DNA of 64,000 nt from an uncultured Porphyromonadaceae bacterium (GCA_947643165.1 CANRVB010000006.1:1-64000), one strand, 5' to 3'; shown: positions 33,139-42,021, counted from the stretch's first letter. The notes: generated by a model not told the origin, from the letters alone. Made by a program: numbers and translations.

Positions 33139-34143
33139 TTAAGCGGTTGCAAGTTTTCCGACAAGCAGGCGGGTAGGATCCAGCGACTCATAGTCACAGC
33201 CGAAGAACATTGTGGCCACGAAGTCGAGCAGGAATGGATGATGCTTCTCGACAGCGATATTCTCGGTGCCGCTCATCTGATCACAGCCGATCAGCATATT
33301 GCTCTTCGTTGTAAGCTGAACAAATGGCGACTTGACCTTACCTGCGAACGGAACCAGGGTTATGTTGTCGAACCCTTCTACTACGGTCTGATTGAACTTG
33401 TCATAAATAGGTGAGTGACCGGTGGTTGCCTTGTAGTCATCGCGATACGCGTAGACAATCGAGCGGGGAACAAGCAGATTGAGCTGCGATCCCTTGACAT
33501 CTGCGCTGCCGTCCTCATAGCCCAGCAGTTCATCTGATGCCGCGCGACAGAAAGCTACGATCTGATCGACACAGTTGGTAGAGTCAATAACATCGGCAAA
33601 CTCAAACAGATTGCCCTTGTCAACGGACAGGCCTCCGTTGGTTATCTCTGTAGCCGTGATGGTGTCAAAACCGTTGAACAGGTCTACAGTTTTTGTGCCA
33701 CCGTCCTTGCGGATAGCATCGAACAGGTGAAGAGCGAATCCTTTGCCGAGTTTTGCGGCGAGGTAGGTGAGAGCCTGAAGGACGATGGGTACTGTCATCT
33801 GACCGTCACCCTTTGTGATCGACGATCCGTAGATTGTCTGAGCGACAGAGTTAGGATGGAATTTTTTGATGACCGAACCGAAATAGGTATAGAGAGTACG
33901 TGGCGTAATTGTCATGTCCTCATTGTCAACGCGCGTAGGGTCGTAAGGTCCCATCTCGATGTTACCCGATAGTTCGCCGACAGTTTCCGAATAGCGTATG
34001 CCGGTGCGGATAGTCATATAGGACAGAGCAGGTCCAAGAGCCAGCATAGGAGCTTTGAGCAGCTCAGTGCGGTTCTTCGCCGCGCTTTTTGCGAGATCAG
34101 CGTCTGTAATTTTTACATTAGCTGCGTTTATATCATCTGCCAT
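33139..34143 (-). CDS. Major capsid protein
   Basis: A 334-residue protein following the prohead protease/scaffold gene, as in HK97-type phages. The N-terminal helix (AANVKITDADLAKSAAKNRTE) could be processed or form the N-arm; the rest alternates helices and strands (SVIKKFHPNSVAQTIYG; NLLVPRSIVYAYRDDYKA; FLLDFVATMFFGCDYES). Separated from the next gene by 12 bases. Confidence 0.75.
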   Translation of the reverse strand: MADDINAANVKITDADLAKSAAKNRTELLKAPMLALGPALSYMTIRTGIRYSETVGELSGNIEMGPYDPTRVDNEDMTITPRTLYTYFGSVIKKFHPNSVAQTIYGSSITKGDGQMTVPIVLQALTYLAAKLGKGFALHLFDAIRKDGGTKTVDLFNGFDTITATEITNGGLSVDKGNLFEFADVIDSTNCVDQIVAFCRAASDELLGYEDGSADVKGSQLNLLVPRSIVYAYRDDYKATTGHSPIYDKFNQTVVEGFDNITLVPFAGKVKSPFVQLTTKSNMLIGCDQMSGTENIAVEKHHPFLLDFVATMFFGCDYESLDPTRLLVGKLATA

Positions 34144-34149
34144 AGTTTG

Positions 34150-35154
34150 TTAGAGTGCTGATTTAATTGAATTGAAAAGTTGTGAAGCGGTGAACGATCC
34201 TGCCTCTGAGCCATCATCCTTCACATCGGTTGTGTCGTCTGCTGGAGCTTCCTCAAGATCCTTGATTTTATTCTCAAGCTCTGTGATCTTGGCGTCTCTA
34301 TCGGCGATCTGCGAGGCCTGTGAAGCAATGTGGCTGTCGATAGCTTGCATCGAGTTCTCCGGGATAGTCACATTTCCGTCTTCTGAGATCTCAAAATTGG
34401 CGTCCTGCTTTGTAGCTGTGCCAATGTTCTTAAATTCTTTCTTTGCCATTTCCTTAGATTGATTTTCGTCGGTTTTATCCTCCTTCGGGGGAAAAACCGC
34501 CTCGACGATTTTTGACAGCAGCCCTTTTCGTGCGGCCTTGTTGACCATGACGTCTTCAAGCCCGTCCGTAGTCAATCCGATAGCGTTGAAACGTCTCTTA
34601 AGATCCGGCGTCATATTCAGCTTTGACTCACCGTCAAATTCGCTGATCTCATCGATGAAGCCATACTCAAGAGCCTCTTCAGCGGTCATCCAACGTCCGG
34701 CTTTGAGCAGATCGAGGATTTCCGACACCTTCTTTTTACATTTCGCGGCATACATATTGGCCAGAACGACGTCGATCTTATCATTTTCCCGCTTGTTTTC
34801 CGTAAGCTCATTGATGAGCTGCTGCATTTCGTCCGCGTTGTAGGCTCCCCAGGCGTCAATAAAATTCGAGCATTTATGCACGAGGAACATAGCATACTTG
34901 CTCATGACAACCCGCGAAGCGCCCATCGCTATGACTGTAGCGGCAGAGGCTACAAATCCGGATAGATAGACAGTCACGTCTCCGTGGTCTAAGAACTGCT
35001 GACGGATATCAAGTCCATGGTCGAGCTCGCCGCCTGGACTTGAGATCTTGACATCGACATGTTTACCTTTGTAACCGGAAAGGACGTTACGGACATACTG
35101 TTTCGAGTAACCCCATGATCCGATTGTGTAGTCAATTATGAGTTGATAGTTCAT
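34150..35154 (-). CDS. ClpP-like (S14) prohead protease fused to scaffold domain
   Basis: A 334-residue protein. Start MNYQLIIDYTIGSWGY (35,154) is used because the earlier ATG (35,175) falls in the promoter -7 box. ClpP-fold features: VKISSPGGELDHGLDI, nucleophile Ser in SGFVASAATVIAMGA, and His in MFLVHKCSN, then EALEYGFIDEI. After residue 220 a linker leads to a coiled coil (SQIADRDAKITELENKIKDLEEA) typical of scaffolding delta domains. It directs capsid assembly and removes scaffold from the capsid protein encoded next. Confidence 0.85.
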   Translation of the reverse strand: MNYQLIIDYTIGSWGYSKQYVRNVLSGYKGKHVDVKISSPGGELDHGLDIRQQFLDHGDVTVYLSGFVASAATVIAMGASRVVMSKYAMFLVHKCSNFIDAWGAYNADEMQQLINELTENKRENDKIDVVLANMYAAKCKKKVSEILDLLKAGRWMTAEEALEYGFIDEISEFDGESKLNMTPDLKRRFNAIGLTTDGLEDVMVNKAARKGLLSKIVEAVFPPKEDKTDENQSKEMAKKEFKNIGTATKQDANFEISEDGNVTIPENSMQAIDSHIASQASQIADRDAKITELENKIKDLEEAPADDTTDVKDDGSEAGSFTASQLFNSIKSAL

Positions 35155-35172
35155 GCCTTTATGCGTTTTACA

Positions 35173-35202
35173 CAAAGGTAGTCATCCCCTAAACATGGCA
35201 AA
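35173..35202 (-). promoter_or_regulatory. Late-type phage promoter for capsid operon
   Basis: Minus strand: TTTG (35,199-35,202), 18 bases, TACCTTTG (35,173-35,180); -33 box embedded in GTCTTTTTG (35,199-35,207). Predicted start about 35,166, leader about 12 nt. Confidence 0.75.
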
Positions 35203-35213
35203 AAGACTCGCCA

Positions 35214-35630
35214 CTAACCGATTATGGGCAAAATACCGTGAATATCAGTGTATTCTATTGTCAGATCACATCCGGATTCGCCAGTTGCCGTACCCGGAAA
35301 ACTATCGGTTGTATTAATCGTCGGGTATGGAGCCGAGCTCGAGCCTACAAGGTAAGCCATGTGCCCGGCGGTCCTGACAATAAAAGCAAGTTTCCTGTCG
35401 GCCACAGCAAAGTGGTTGCATAATTTAGCGTTGACGGTTGTTTTATACACCCGGCCTTTATGGTCAATTGCCGAGGATATGACTACGGTACTCAATCCGA
35501 CAATCGGCAATATCTCTTCGACCACATTACCGATATTAACACCTATTCCCGGGATAAGGACCATCCCCGAAAGCTGCGATATTTCGACTGCCGATACTGC
35601 GTTAATAAAGATCAGTGTTTGTATTCCCAT
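35214..35630 (-). CDS. Phage protein, unknown function
   Basis: A 138-residue protein without recognised family. Two hydrophobic segments (ILPIVGLSTVVISSAID; FIVRTAGHMAYLVGSSS) and Gly/Thr-rich strands suggest a beta-rich virion or assembly protein. It lies between the regulator-like gene and the capsid promoter. Confidence 0.5.
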   Translation of the reverse strand: MGIQTLIFINAVSAVEISQLSGMVLIPGIGVNIGNVVEEILPIVGLSTVVISSAIDHKGRVYKTTVNAKLCNHFAVADRKLAFIVRTAGHMAYLVGSSSAPYPTINTTDSFPGTATGESGCDLTIEYTDIHGILPIIG

Positions 35631-35687
35631 TTTGTACGCGGTTGTGTTGAGTTGTTTCGAGTTGTTTTGATTATCAAAAAAAAGGCT

Positions 35688-36176
35688 TCATAATAGCTCT
35701 TTTGGACGCGTGAAATCTTTAAGATTTATTCCTACTTCACCGTATGACTTCCTGATCCGGTAATAACATTGCCTTACAGCTTCGACGTTTCCGTCAGATA
35801 TCCCGTGCAGCTCGCACCACGCGCCTATCAGGCGGTTGAGTCCGAGGTTAGATTTGACCATTGGGGTAATATCACTCCAGAGCTCGCGAAGAAACAGATC
35901 TTTTATACTTTCGGCAACGGCTTCTTTTCCTCTTTTCGCCATGTGATTGTACACTTCCGGCGGTTTCGCTATTGAGTCCGGAATGCTGACGGCGGTCAGT
36001 CCTTCTGCTGCTGTTTCCGGTCTCATCCCTGGAGGTAGTTTCTGCGTATACGTTCTGATCACACAATTCTGCGGAGCCCGGTAAGGGAACACTACAGGAT
36101 CTCCCAATCTGTTTGTAACCCATTCATGCAAGTACTTCGGGAGTTTCACATAAATAACAAAATCACTCATAATCAT
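35688..36176 (-). CDS. Phage protein, possible DNA-binding, first gene after replication region
   Basis: A 162-residue basic protein (MSDFVIYVKLPKYLHEWV ...). The C-terminal part (IGAWCELHGISDGNVEAVRQCYYRIRKSYG) may be a helical DNA-binding region. Start is either 36,176 or Met3 (36,170). Its own promoter lies 15-44 bases upstream. Similar proteins occur in Bacteroidetes mobile elements as far as I recall, without known function. Confidence 0.5.
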   Translation of the reverse strand: MIMSDFVIYVKLPKYLHEWVTNRLGDPVVFPYRAPQNCVIRTYTQKLPPGMRPETAAEGLTAVSIPDSIAKPPEVYNHMAKRGKEAVAESIKDLFLRELWSDITPMVKSNLGLNRLIGAWCELHGISDGNVEAVRQCYYRIRKSYGEVGINLKDFTRPKELL

Positions 36177-36190
36177 TCATTTACCTTATG

Positions 36191-36220
36191 CAAAGATAGC
36201 AATTATCAACTGCATTTAAA
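36191..36220 (-). promoter_or_regulatory. Promoter upstream of 35,688 gene
   Basis: Minus strand: TTTA (36,217-36,220), 18 bases, TATCTTTG (36,191-36,198). It lacks the GTCTTTTTG extension of the late promoters, so it may be used at another time. Confidence 0.6.
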
Positions 36221-36267
36221 TGGAATCCAATCATTTTTAATTGGAAAAAGTTCATATATATTTTGCG

Positions 36268-36505
36268 ATCTACACCGTCTACAAAATCTACATTTCCCGA
36301 TCATCAACGTAAATAACTAATATTCAATGCTATACAAAATTTTCATTCTTTATAAAATCACGTAAAAGTGTAGATTTCCCTCAAATTTGTTGATATTTTG
36401 TTGATTTTCCCTCATTTTGTAGATTAGTGTTGATTGTTGTTTAAAGCACAAAAATAGCATAACTCCCTGATTATTAAGTTTGTTGAAAGTGTAGATAGTG
36501 TAGAT
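36268..36505. repeat. Iteron-like TGTWGAT array in 460-bp non-coding region
   Basis: ATCTACA-type heptamers occur at 36,268, 36,277 (GTCTACA) and 36,286, spaced exactly 9 bp. Reverse-oriented TGTAGAT/TGTTGAT copies lie at 36,369, 36,388, 36,399, 36,418, 36,428, 36,490 and 36,499 (the last two again 9 bp apart). The rest of 36,221-36,565 is AT-rich. Such arrays bind replication initiators or regulators; next to the primase-helicase gene an origin is likely. Confidence 0.55.
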
Positions 36506-36567
36506 CGGGTTTTCTTCTGAATTCTGACCGAAAATTTTCCCTCAAAACCTCCTCCTTCCAACCATAA

Positions 36568-36603
36568 AAACAGCGGGGCGCCACTCTGACGCCCCGCTGT
36601 TTC
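36568..36603 (-). terminator. Intrinsic terminator
   Basis: ACAGCGGGGCG and CGCCCCGCTGT arms (36,570-36,580; 36,590-36,600) with 9-nt loop and short A/T runs on both sides. It ends the early/replication operon after the 36,643 gene. Confidence 0.85.
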
Positions 36604-36642
36604 CCGGTCTCCAGCTTATACAGCCATCTGATTAAGTGTTGA

Positions 36643-37029
36643 CTATATCCTTACCAAAATCTCCAATATAGTCCTTACAGCATGTGATATTGCATTATCA
36701 TACGAATGCTTTATTGGATGTTTTATGTACCCATCCCATTTCTGACTTGAGGAGTTAAAGTTTGGCAAAAAAACTTCTTTCCACTTGTATTCCCCCTCAC
36801 TATTTGCTAATATACACAAAGCAATACCATATTTGACCCTGAGCCATTGAGCTACCATTCCATATGTCGGGCATACGCATACCCCTGGATTATGTTTCTC
36901 AAACTCTTTCTTTTTTACGATCTCCAGGCCTCTCTGCCCGGTCCAATTATCCACAGTTTGGACTAACCCATAGCTGTCATAGCCCAGTTTGTCCAAAAGT
37001 GCATAATCGTACATGTCTACTGTTTTCAT
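36643..37029 (-). CDS. Phage protein, unknown function
   Basis: A 128-residue protein (MKTVDMYDYALLDKLGYDSYGLV...) with several aromatic residues and a motif CVCPTYGMVAQWLRVKYG. Seen by me as a commonly encountered small phage protein in Bacteroidales, without assigned function. It is the last gene of the replication operon. Confidence 0.55.
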   Translation of the reverse strand: MKTVDMYDYALLDKLGYDSYGLVQTVDNWTGQRGLEIVKKKEFEKHNPGVCVCPTYGMVAQWLRVKYGIALCILANSEGEYKWKEVFLPNFNSSSQKWDGYIKHPIKHSYDNAISHAVRTILEILVRI

Positions 37030-37046
37030 TATTTTTATTACTATTA

Positions 37047-37235
37047 TTATAAATCCAACCTTGGATTCCTTTTCTCTTTTTGTATTAATCTGACTCGTGC
37101 AATTTCCAGATCCACCTGTTTTTCTAACTCTCGAGAAGCCGACAGAGCAGTCCTGTTTTGTCCTCTGGACTTAAACAATATTCTCTGTTGCTCCCTCATG
37201 GCCGCTACCAATTCAAAAAAATCTCTCGCGGTCAT
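37047..37235 (-). CDS. Small helical phage protein
   Basis: A 62-residue charged helical protein (MTARDFFELVAAMREQQRI ... LEKQVDLEIARVRLIQKEK) overlapping the primase-helicase stop by 4 bases. Unknown function; common in Bacteroidetes phage and plasmid operons. Confidence 0.5.
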   Translation of the reverse strand: MTARDFFELVAAMREQQRILFKSRGQNRTALSASRELEKQVDLEIARVRLIQKEKRNPRLDL

Positions 37236-40200
37236 TCGTAAGGAATAGTTTGATCGGTTTCATCAATATCTATTGGATCTACGCCATCATTGTCTGTCTC
37301 AACCTCAAGATTGATGCCATAGTTTTCTTCGATCATTTCATAATCGAAAACTAACGCCCAATCTATACGTGAAGTCTGTTGAATCCGTTTAAATCCGTTC
37401 TCTTCTACAGCCTTTGTTGCCTCGACAGCGTTTGATATATTCTTAAATCGGACGGCATTTTTTGTCCCGAGATACTCTTTAGAGTTCTCGAGATAAAACC
37501 GCAACGATTCAACAGGTAGCGCAGTGTCACCTGTAGCCTTGGCATTCTTTTTATACAGCGGCATAATGCGCTTGGAGCATAAATAAAGAAGTCTTTTCGG
37601 GTATGCAAACTCGATACCTTCTCTCATGCCTTTCCCTTTGAATTTGCGCTCATGCTTCACCCGGTAATCTGCCTCTATAAATATCTCTCCGTTCTGATGA
37701 AGGAAGTCAACGGTGTTCCAGAATGCCGCCAACTCGTTAGTCGACTGACATTCCTTATTCTGTCGCTCAATCCCCTCAATGCAGATCCGTAGCATATCCT
37801 GGTAACTGAATGATACATCTATAGCACCTTGAAGGGTTCTGAATATAGCCAGCGGGATTACCCAGTTTCGCAAGATCCTATCCTCGATTCTCTTTCCTTC
37901 AAGCTTATCCATGATATCCGCCATGGCCGATTTATAATTTATATAGAAATCAGCCTCGACCCGCTTTCTATGCTTGAGTAATTCAAGAACTAAATGTGTA
38001 CATCCATTATCTCTGAGTTGTACAAGTTCATCAAATTTCCGTTTGGCATCAACGGTAAATTCCGATGTTTTAAACGTCAGGAACAACAGCCTCGAAAATA
38101 TAGCGATATCGACTGTAGGCATTTCCTGTCCGGACAAAATCACCCCGCAATCTACTGCTGTTGTCTCACGCTTTTTGTCTCGGTCCATATTCATCCTGGT
38201 TCTGCCTACACCATCATATAAAGCCTTGATAAATTCTCTCCGAGACAACTCAATGGTATTTTTATACTCGTCGATATGTACCAGGGCATTCGCGCACTGT
38301 GCTACTGTGTCAGCCAGTGCCGCGTCTGTCGCTGTCGACAGATTCGGTGGGTCGTTTTTAATTATAAAAAACGACATGAGCGAATGCCCCAACTCTGATT
38401 TGCCTGATCCTTTCGGACCAAACAGATTGAGGATAGGGAAATTCTTTGTTACAGTAGTAACAACGTCTTTAAATATCGTGGCGAGAGTGAAGCATATCCC
38501 GACTTTGGCATTGTCTCCGAACACCTCAATCAGTTTATCTGAGTACTTCCGGAACGAGATCTCTGATAATTGAGCATGTATAAAGCGCCGCTCAAACTGG
38601 AATAGTTTTCTCTCATCACGATATATCAATGATGACGCCGGCAAGTAGAAATTACCCACATCCGGAATTCTTGCTATACCGTACTCATCACATTTTATCC
38701 ATTGCCCATTATAATAGACTCCATTGCCGAAGGCGTAAAATTCTTGTCTCTGCCATCCTAATTGCGTTATCTCAGTGGCCGTTTCGGTGTTTGCATATAG
38801 AAATTTTTTTAGTTTGGTCAACTGTTCTTCAGAACCTGACCAAATGAAATTCCCAAGTCCTTCTACCTTTATCTTAAATTTCTGAAGGCCACACAGTTCT
38901 TCCTGCTTCATTTCTATTATTACTGATTGGTTATCACTATTCTTTATCTTAAACAGTCGTTTCGGATTTAATTGATCTTTGATATGGAAAAGTGGAGTCA
39001 TTGTGAAATTTGACCATTCTGCTTGATCGCCATCCTTTCCTAAAGAATAATAGCAATTACCTCGATCAAAAAAACCATATTTTTGATAAAGCTCCTGATC
39101 GATCAGCTTTTTTCCTGAGTGTAATTTCCGTTCAACGCTATCCTTTACTTTTTCTGTAATCGCCGCTTGAATAAGATTTACCGGTGTAAGCATTATCTTT
39201 TTTAGCAATGGTAACATCATCTTGAGATAATCTTTATCCTCTACCTTTGCTAAAACCTCCGCTATTGTCTTGACTGCCTCCGCTCGTTCTGAGGCAGTCT
39301 CTCTTCCGATCATCAACTTTGTAGCATACCAGGTGATGAAATCTTCCTTTGGTATAGCTTCAAGCAAATCTTTTGATCGGATGTAGCTGTCAGGATCAAC
39401 TTTATCATCTTCTGACTCCGGGATTATCTCCTTGACTATTACCCTAAATCCCGATGCCATTGCAGCGCTGCCATTTTTAATGACAGCGTTAATACCTGCT
39501 CCGAACTTTTGTCCCTCTTTGGGTGGATCTATGTCCGGAATAAAGCATAATGTAGGATTGAATCTCTTTAACTGCTTGAAATGCTCATCGGTCCAGGCTG
39601 TCCCCAGTGGAGCGATCGTGTTGTAAATTCCGATTGACTGTAGCTTTAGTACATCTGGTCCACCCTCCACTAAGTAGAAGCACTCCTCGGTAGCACCCTT
39701 TCGTATTGCATTTTGAAGGCCGAATATTACCGACCCTTTCTTAAATACAATACTCTCCGGAGAATTGATATATTTAGGCTTGACATCTGCCAACGCCCTT
39801 GCTGTAAACGCAATGACCTGGTTACTTCTATTCCGTATAGGGATTATTATACGCTCATAAAAGCCATCGTATAATTGCCCGGAATCATTTTTCTTTAGCA
39901 AACCAAGATCAAGTAACAACTCTGTCGATAAGCCCTCCTTCTTAGCCCACTCCCGGAAATGGCCTCTTCCCGGAGCATAGCCTATGCACTCTTCTTTGAT
40001 GGTGTTTTCACCCCATCTTTTTTTTGCATAGTTATATGCGAACTGACACTTTTCATCTTCGGCTAAAATTTGGGCAGCAAAGAACTTAGCGGCTGCATTA
40101 TTAGCAGCCAACATCGCAGAATATCTTTGTTCCCGCTCAATATCTTCATGACTCTTAGGCTCGTCTTTCGTAAGTTCTACATGATATTTTTTCGCAAGAT

Positions 40201-40459
40201 ACTTTATCGCTTCCGGATATGACAAGTGTTGCGTCTCCATCAGGAAACTGATAGCGTTGCCGCCGATGCCGCATCCGAAGCATTTATATGTATTTTTAGC
40301 CGGAGTCACTACAAATGATGGCGTCCGCTCATTGTGCACCGGACAGCAGCATTTATATCTTGAGCCTTCTCTTTTGAGAACTCCAGGATAAAAATCTTCA
40401 ATTACTTCTTCGATCCGACAGCGATCAAGAATCCTATCTCTATCACTGTCGTTAATCAT
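37232..40459 (-). CDS. Primase-helicase: DnaG-type CHC2 zinc finger plus SF3-like ATPase
   Basis: A 1,075-residue replication protein. Residues 12-90 are a CHC2 zinc-binding domain (C39-P-V-H42 ... C60-F-G-C63) as in DnaG. A TOPRIM region lies near 255-320 (FYLVEGGPDVLKLQSIG; LCFIPDIDPP). The C-terminal half carries a P-loop near residue 683 (NLFGPKGSGKSELGHSL) and ALVHIDEYKNTIELSRREF as Walker B-like. It would prime and unwind phage DNA at the nearby iteron-like region. Overlaps its neighbours by a few bases on both sides. Confidence 0.88.
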   Translation of the reverse strand: MINDSDRDRILDRCRIEEVIEDFYPGVLKREGSRYKCCCPVHNERTPSFVVTPAKNTYKCFGCGIGGNAISFLMETQHLSYPEAIKYLAKKYHVELTKDEPKSHEDIEREQRYSAMLAANNAAAKFFAAQILAEDEKCQFAYNYAKKRWGENTIKEECIGYAPGRGHFREWAKKEGLSTELLLDLGLLKKNDSGQLYDGFYERIIIPIRNRSNQVIAFTARALADVKPKYINSPESIVFKKGSVIFGLQNAIRKGATEECFYLVEGGPDVLKLQSIGIYNTIAPLGTAWTDEHFKQLKRFNPTLCFIPDIDPPKEGQKFGAGINAVIKNGSAAMASGFRVIVKEIIPESEDDKVDPDSYIRSKDLLEAIPKEDFITWYATKLMIGRETASERAEAVKTIAEVLAKVEDKDYLKMMLPLLKKIMLTPVNLIQAAITEKVKDSVERKLHSGKKLIDQELYQKYGFFDRGNCYYSLGKDGDQAEWSNFTMTPLFHIKDQLNPKRLFKIKNSDNQSVIIEMKQEELCGLQKFKIKVEGLGNFIWSGSEEQLTKLKKFLYANTETATEITQLGWQRQEFYAFGNGVYYNGQWIKCDEYGIARIPDVGNFYLPASSLIYRDERKLFQFERRFIHAQLSEISFRKYSDKLIEVFGDNAKVGICFTLATIFKDVVTTVTKNFPILNLFGPKGSGKSELGHSLMSFFIIKNDPPNLSTATDAALADTVAQCANALVHIDEYKNTIELSRREFIKALYDGVGRTRMNMDRDKKRETTAVDCGVILSGQEMPTVDIAIFSRLLFLTFKTSEFTVDAKRKFDELVQLRDNGCTHLVLELLKHRKRVEADFYINYKSAMADIMDKLEGKRIEDRILRNWVIPLAIFRTLQGAIDVSFSYQDMLRICIEGIERQNKECQSTNELAAFWNTVDFLHQNGEIFIEADYRVKHERKFKGKGMREGIEFAYPKRLLYLCSKRIMPLYKKNAKATGDTALPVESLRFYLENSKEYLGTKNAVRFKNISNAVEATKAVEENGFKRIQQTSRIDWALVFDYEMIEENYGINLEVETDNDGVDPIDIDETDQTIPYE

Positions 40460-40697
40460 TGCCAGGTAGTTTTATATCATATTTGACAGACCTTTGCCAC
40501 CTCCCGTAGGTATAGCATTCTCCCCTGTAATTCCATCTCACCGGAATTACTTTGTCATCGTCTACGACTTCGCCTTTGACTCTATATACTTTGCCTGATC
40601 GTAGTGTCATCGACGTGTATATTATGCCGTTTTTCGATTTTATAGCTGCTTCCCACTCTTGGATGGAGCGCAGATCTATAATATTATTCTCTGTCAT
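40452..40697 (-). CDS. Small phage protein, unknown function
   Basis: An 81-residue protein (MTENNIIDLRSIQEWEAAIKS...) with a beta-rich C-terminus, coupled by overlap to both the LuxR-type regulator upstream and the primase-helicase downstream. No recognised family. Confidence 0.5.
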   Translation of the reverse strand: MTENNIIDLRSIQEWEAAIKSKNGIIYTSMTLRSGKVYRVKGEVVDDDKVIPVRWNYRGECYTYGRWQRSVKYDIKLPGND

Positions 40698-41229
40698 GGA
40701 AATGTGCTATAATTTGAGTTGTTGTCGACAAATGCAGGCGCGTTTTTATATTGTCTACATGACGCGCTACTGTGTAAATGGATATACAGAGTTGATCGGC
40801 GATCTCCTGACGAGATAACCCTCTTGCTATTAATACCGCTACTTCCTTTTCTCTGTTGCTCAACTCTGTCTCCATTTTGGGCTTACATATAATACCTTCG
40901 TAGAGACATTCGCCGCGTAGAGGACACTTTACATTCTCATAGTTTAGACGCCCGAGAACCCCAACGTCATAGCTTAAAGCATCAAATTCTCCGAAATTAC
41001 AACGGATAAACCTATGCACTATCAGATACTCATAGTAGCGTTTATTGGCAGAACTCTTTTCATAGATCTTTGCCAACGTTTTAAAAGTATTTGGATGTAG
41101 ATCTTGGATCCGGGTTATCAACGCGTCTGTGATATCCTTTCTTGACTCATCGTACTTATACATGTCACCATTCTCAGGTTTGACATATATTGAGCCATCG
41201 GGGGATGTATAAAATTCCAACCTGTCCAT
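40684..41229 (-). CDS. LuxR/GerE-type helix-turn-helix regulator
   Basis: A 181-residue regulator. The C-terminal SNREKEVAVLIARGLSRQ ... LCISIYTVARHVDNIKTRLHL (about 120-176) is a GerE-type helix-turn-helix. The N-terminal half (MDRLEFYTSPDGSIYVKPE ...) has CPLRGECLYEGIICKP, a cysteine cluster that could bind metal. Genes like this start many Bacteroidetes phage early operons. It likely controls phage replication or late genes. Confidence 0.75.
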   Translation of the reverse strand: MDRLEFYTSPDGSIYVKPENGDMYKYDESRKDITDALITRIQDLHPNTFKTLAKIYEKSSANKRYYEYLIVHRFIRCNFGEFDALSYDVGVLGRLNYENVKCPLRGECLYEGIICKPKMETELSNREKEVAVLIARGLSRQEIADQLCISIYTVARHVDNIKTRLHLSTTTQIIAHFHDRE

Positions 41230-41231
41230 GG

Positions 41232-41405
41232 TTACTGATTGATTATAGTATTAATCACATATATTTCTGACGGCCTCCAGGATTCCGCTCTCAGCTTATT
41301 GTAAAACGACGCGATACTCATGCCCGTAAGCTCAAGAACCTTATCTCTGAATTTCTTCTTTTCCTTTTCAGAATCCAACGATTTGTAGTAGTCTGAAACA
41401 ACCAT
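41232..41405 (-). CDS. 57-residue helix-turn-helix-like phage protein
   Basis: A short gene (MVVSDYYKSLDSEKEKKKF ...) with LELTGMSIASFYNKLRAES as a helix-turn-helix-like segment, ending 2 bases before the LuxR-type gene. Bacteroidetes phages often carry such a small protein, opposite the repressor; a Cro-like role is inferred. Starts at ATG 41,405. Confidence 0.55.
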   Translation of the reverse strand: MVVSDYYKSLDSEKEKKKFRDKVLELTGMSIASFYNKLRAESWRPSEIYVINTIINQ

Positions 41406-41549
41406 TTTTTGTTAAATATTAGTAGTATTATATGATATTATGAATATTGTTCTTAAATTTATACTGCGAAGTAACTAAATATAGTTGATACTTCAATCAT
41501 ATATATCTAATTTAACAACGTTAAAAAAATATAATACGCCCTGACATCT
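41406..41549. promoter_or_regulatory. Lysogeny-switch intergenic region
   Basis: 144 AT-rich bases between the divergent repressor and early operon. Imperfect palindrome at 41,468-41,494 (GAAGTA ... TACTTC with ACTA/TAGT inside) and TTTAAC-AAC-GTTAAA near 41,512. Likely operators. I could not identify clear -7 boxes. Confidence 0.5.
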
Positions 41550-41933
41550 ATGTATAATCCTCAGTCAATATTAGACTTACTTGAGGCAAGAGGTCTCAAA
41601 CGAAAAGATCTACTCAACTATCTTAATAAGAATAAGAATGCGTCTCTTACCCAAGTCTTATCTCGCAACATCGGCGTTAACACGCTTGAGTCCATAGCAG
41701 ATTTTTTCGGCGTTCCTATAGATACTTTTTTTAACCGAAAAAATCCAAATCATTCTGTTAATGTTAATGGAACTCTTAACTCTGTCCACAACTTTAATAA
41801 TACTACAACCACGAATAACAAATATGAGAATTCGTGTAGCTATGACATCCATCTCCAGCTCATTGAAGAGAAGGACAAACGAATAGCTGCACTTGAAAAG
41901 CTCATTGCTCTTTACGAAAATCAGCATCAATAG
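41550..41933 (+). CDS. XRE-type phage repressor with coiled-coil tail
   Basis: A 127-residue protein. Residues 1-62 (ILDLLEARGLKRKDLLNYL ... NIGVNTLESIADFFGVPID) are an XRE helix-turn-helix; an Asn-rich linker (VNVNGTLNSVHNFNNTTTT) leads to a coiled coil (IHLQLIEEKDKRIAALEKL) for oligomerisation. The only + gene at this end, divergent from the early operon, so it is the likely lysogeny repressor. Lacks a LexA-type peptidase. Confidence 0.8.
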   Translation: MYNPQSILDLLEARGLKRKDLLNYLNKNKNASLTQVLSRNIGVNTLESIADFFGVPIDTFFNRKNPNHSVNVNGTLNSVHNFNNTTTTNNKYENSCSYDIHLQLIEEKDKRIAALEKLIALYENQHQ

Positions 41934-42021
41934 TCCCGGACAAATTTCGGACAACAATCTTGAAATCTCTACTATAACGCCGGTTATAATCAGCATGTTA
42001 TGCCTGTTGTCGTGCGAGAAA

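Noticed and set aside
7203-35207. Insertion sequences or transposons in the prophage
   Set aside because: The repeated sequences are promoters, fibre spacers and leader elements; no transposase frame or terminal inverted repeats were recognised.
36221-36565. CRISPR-like array from the ATCTACA/TGTWGAT repeats
   Set aside because: Units are only 7 bases, spacing is irregular apart from the 9-bp groups, both orientations occur and there are no cas genes; iterons fit better.
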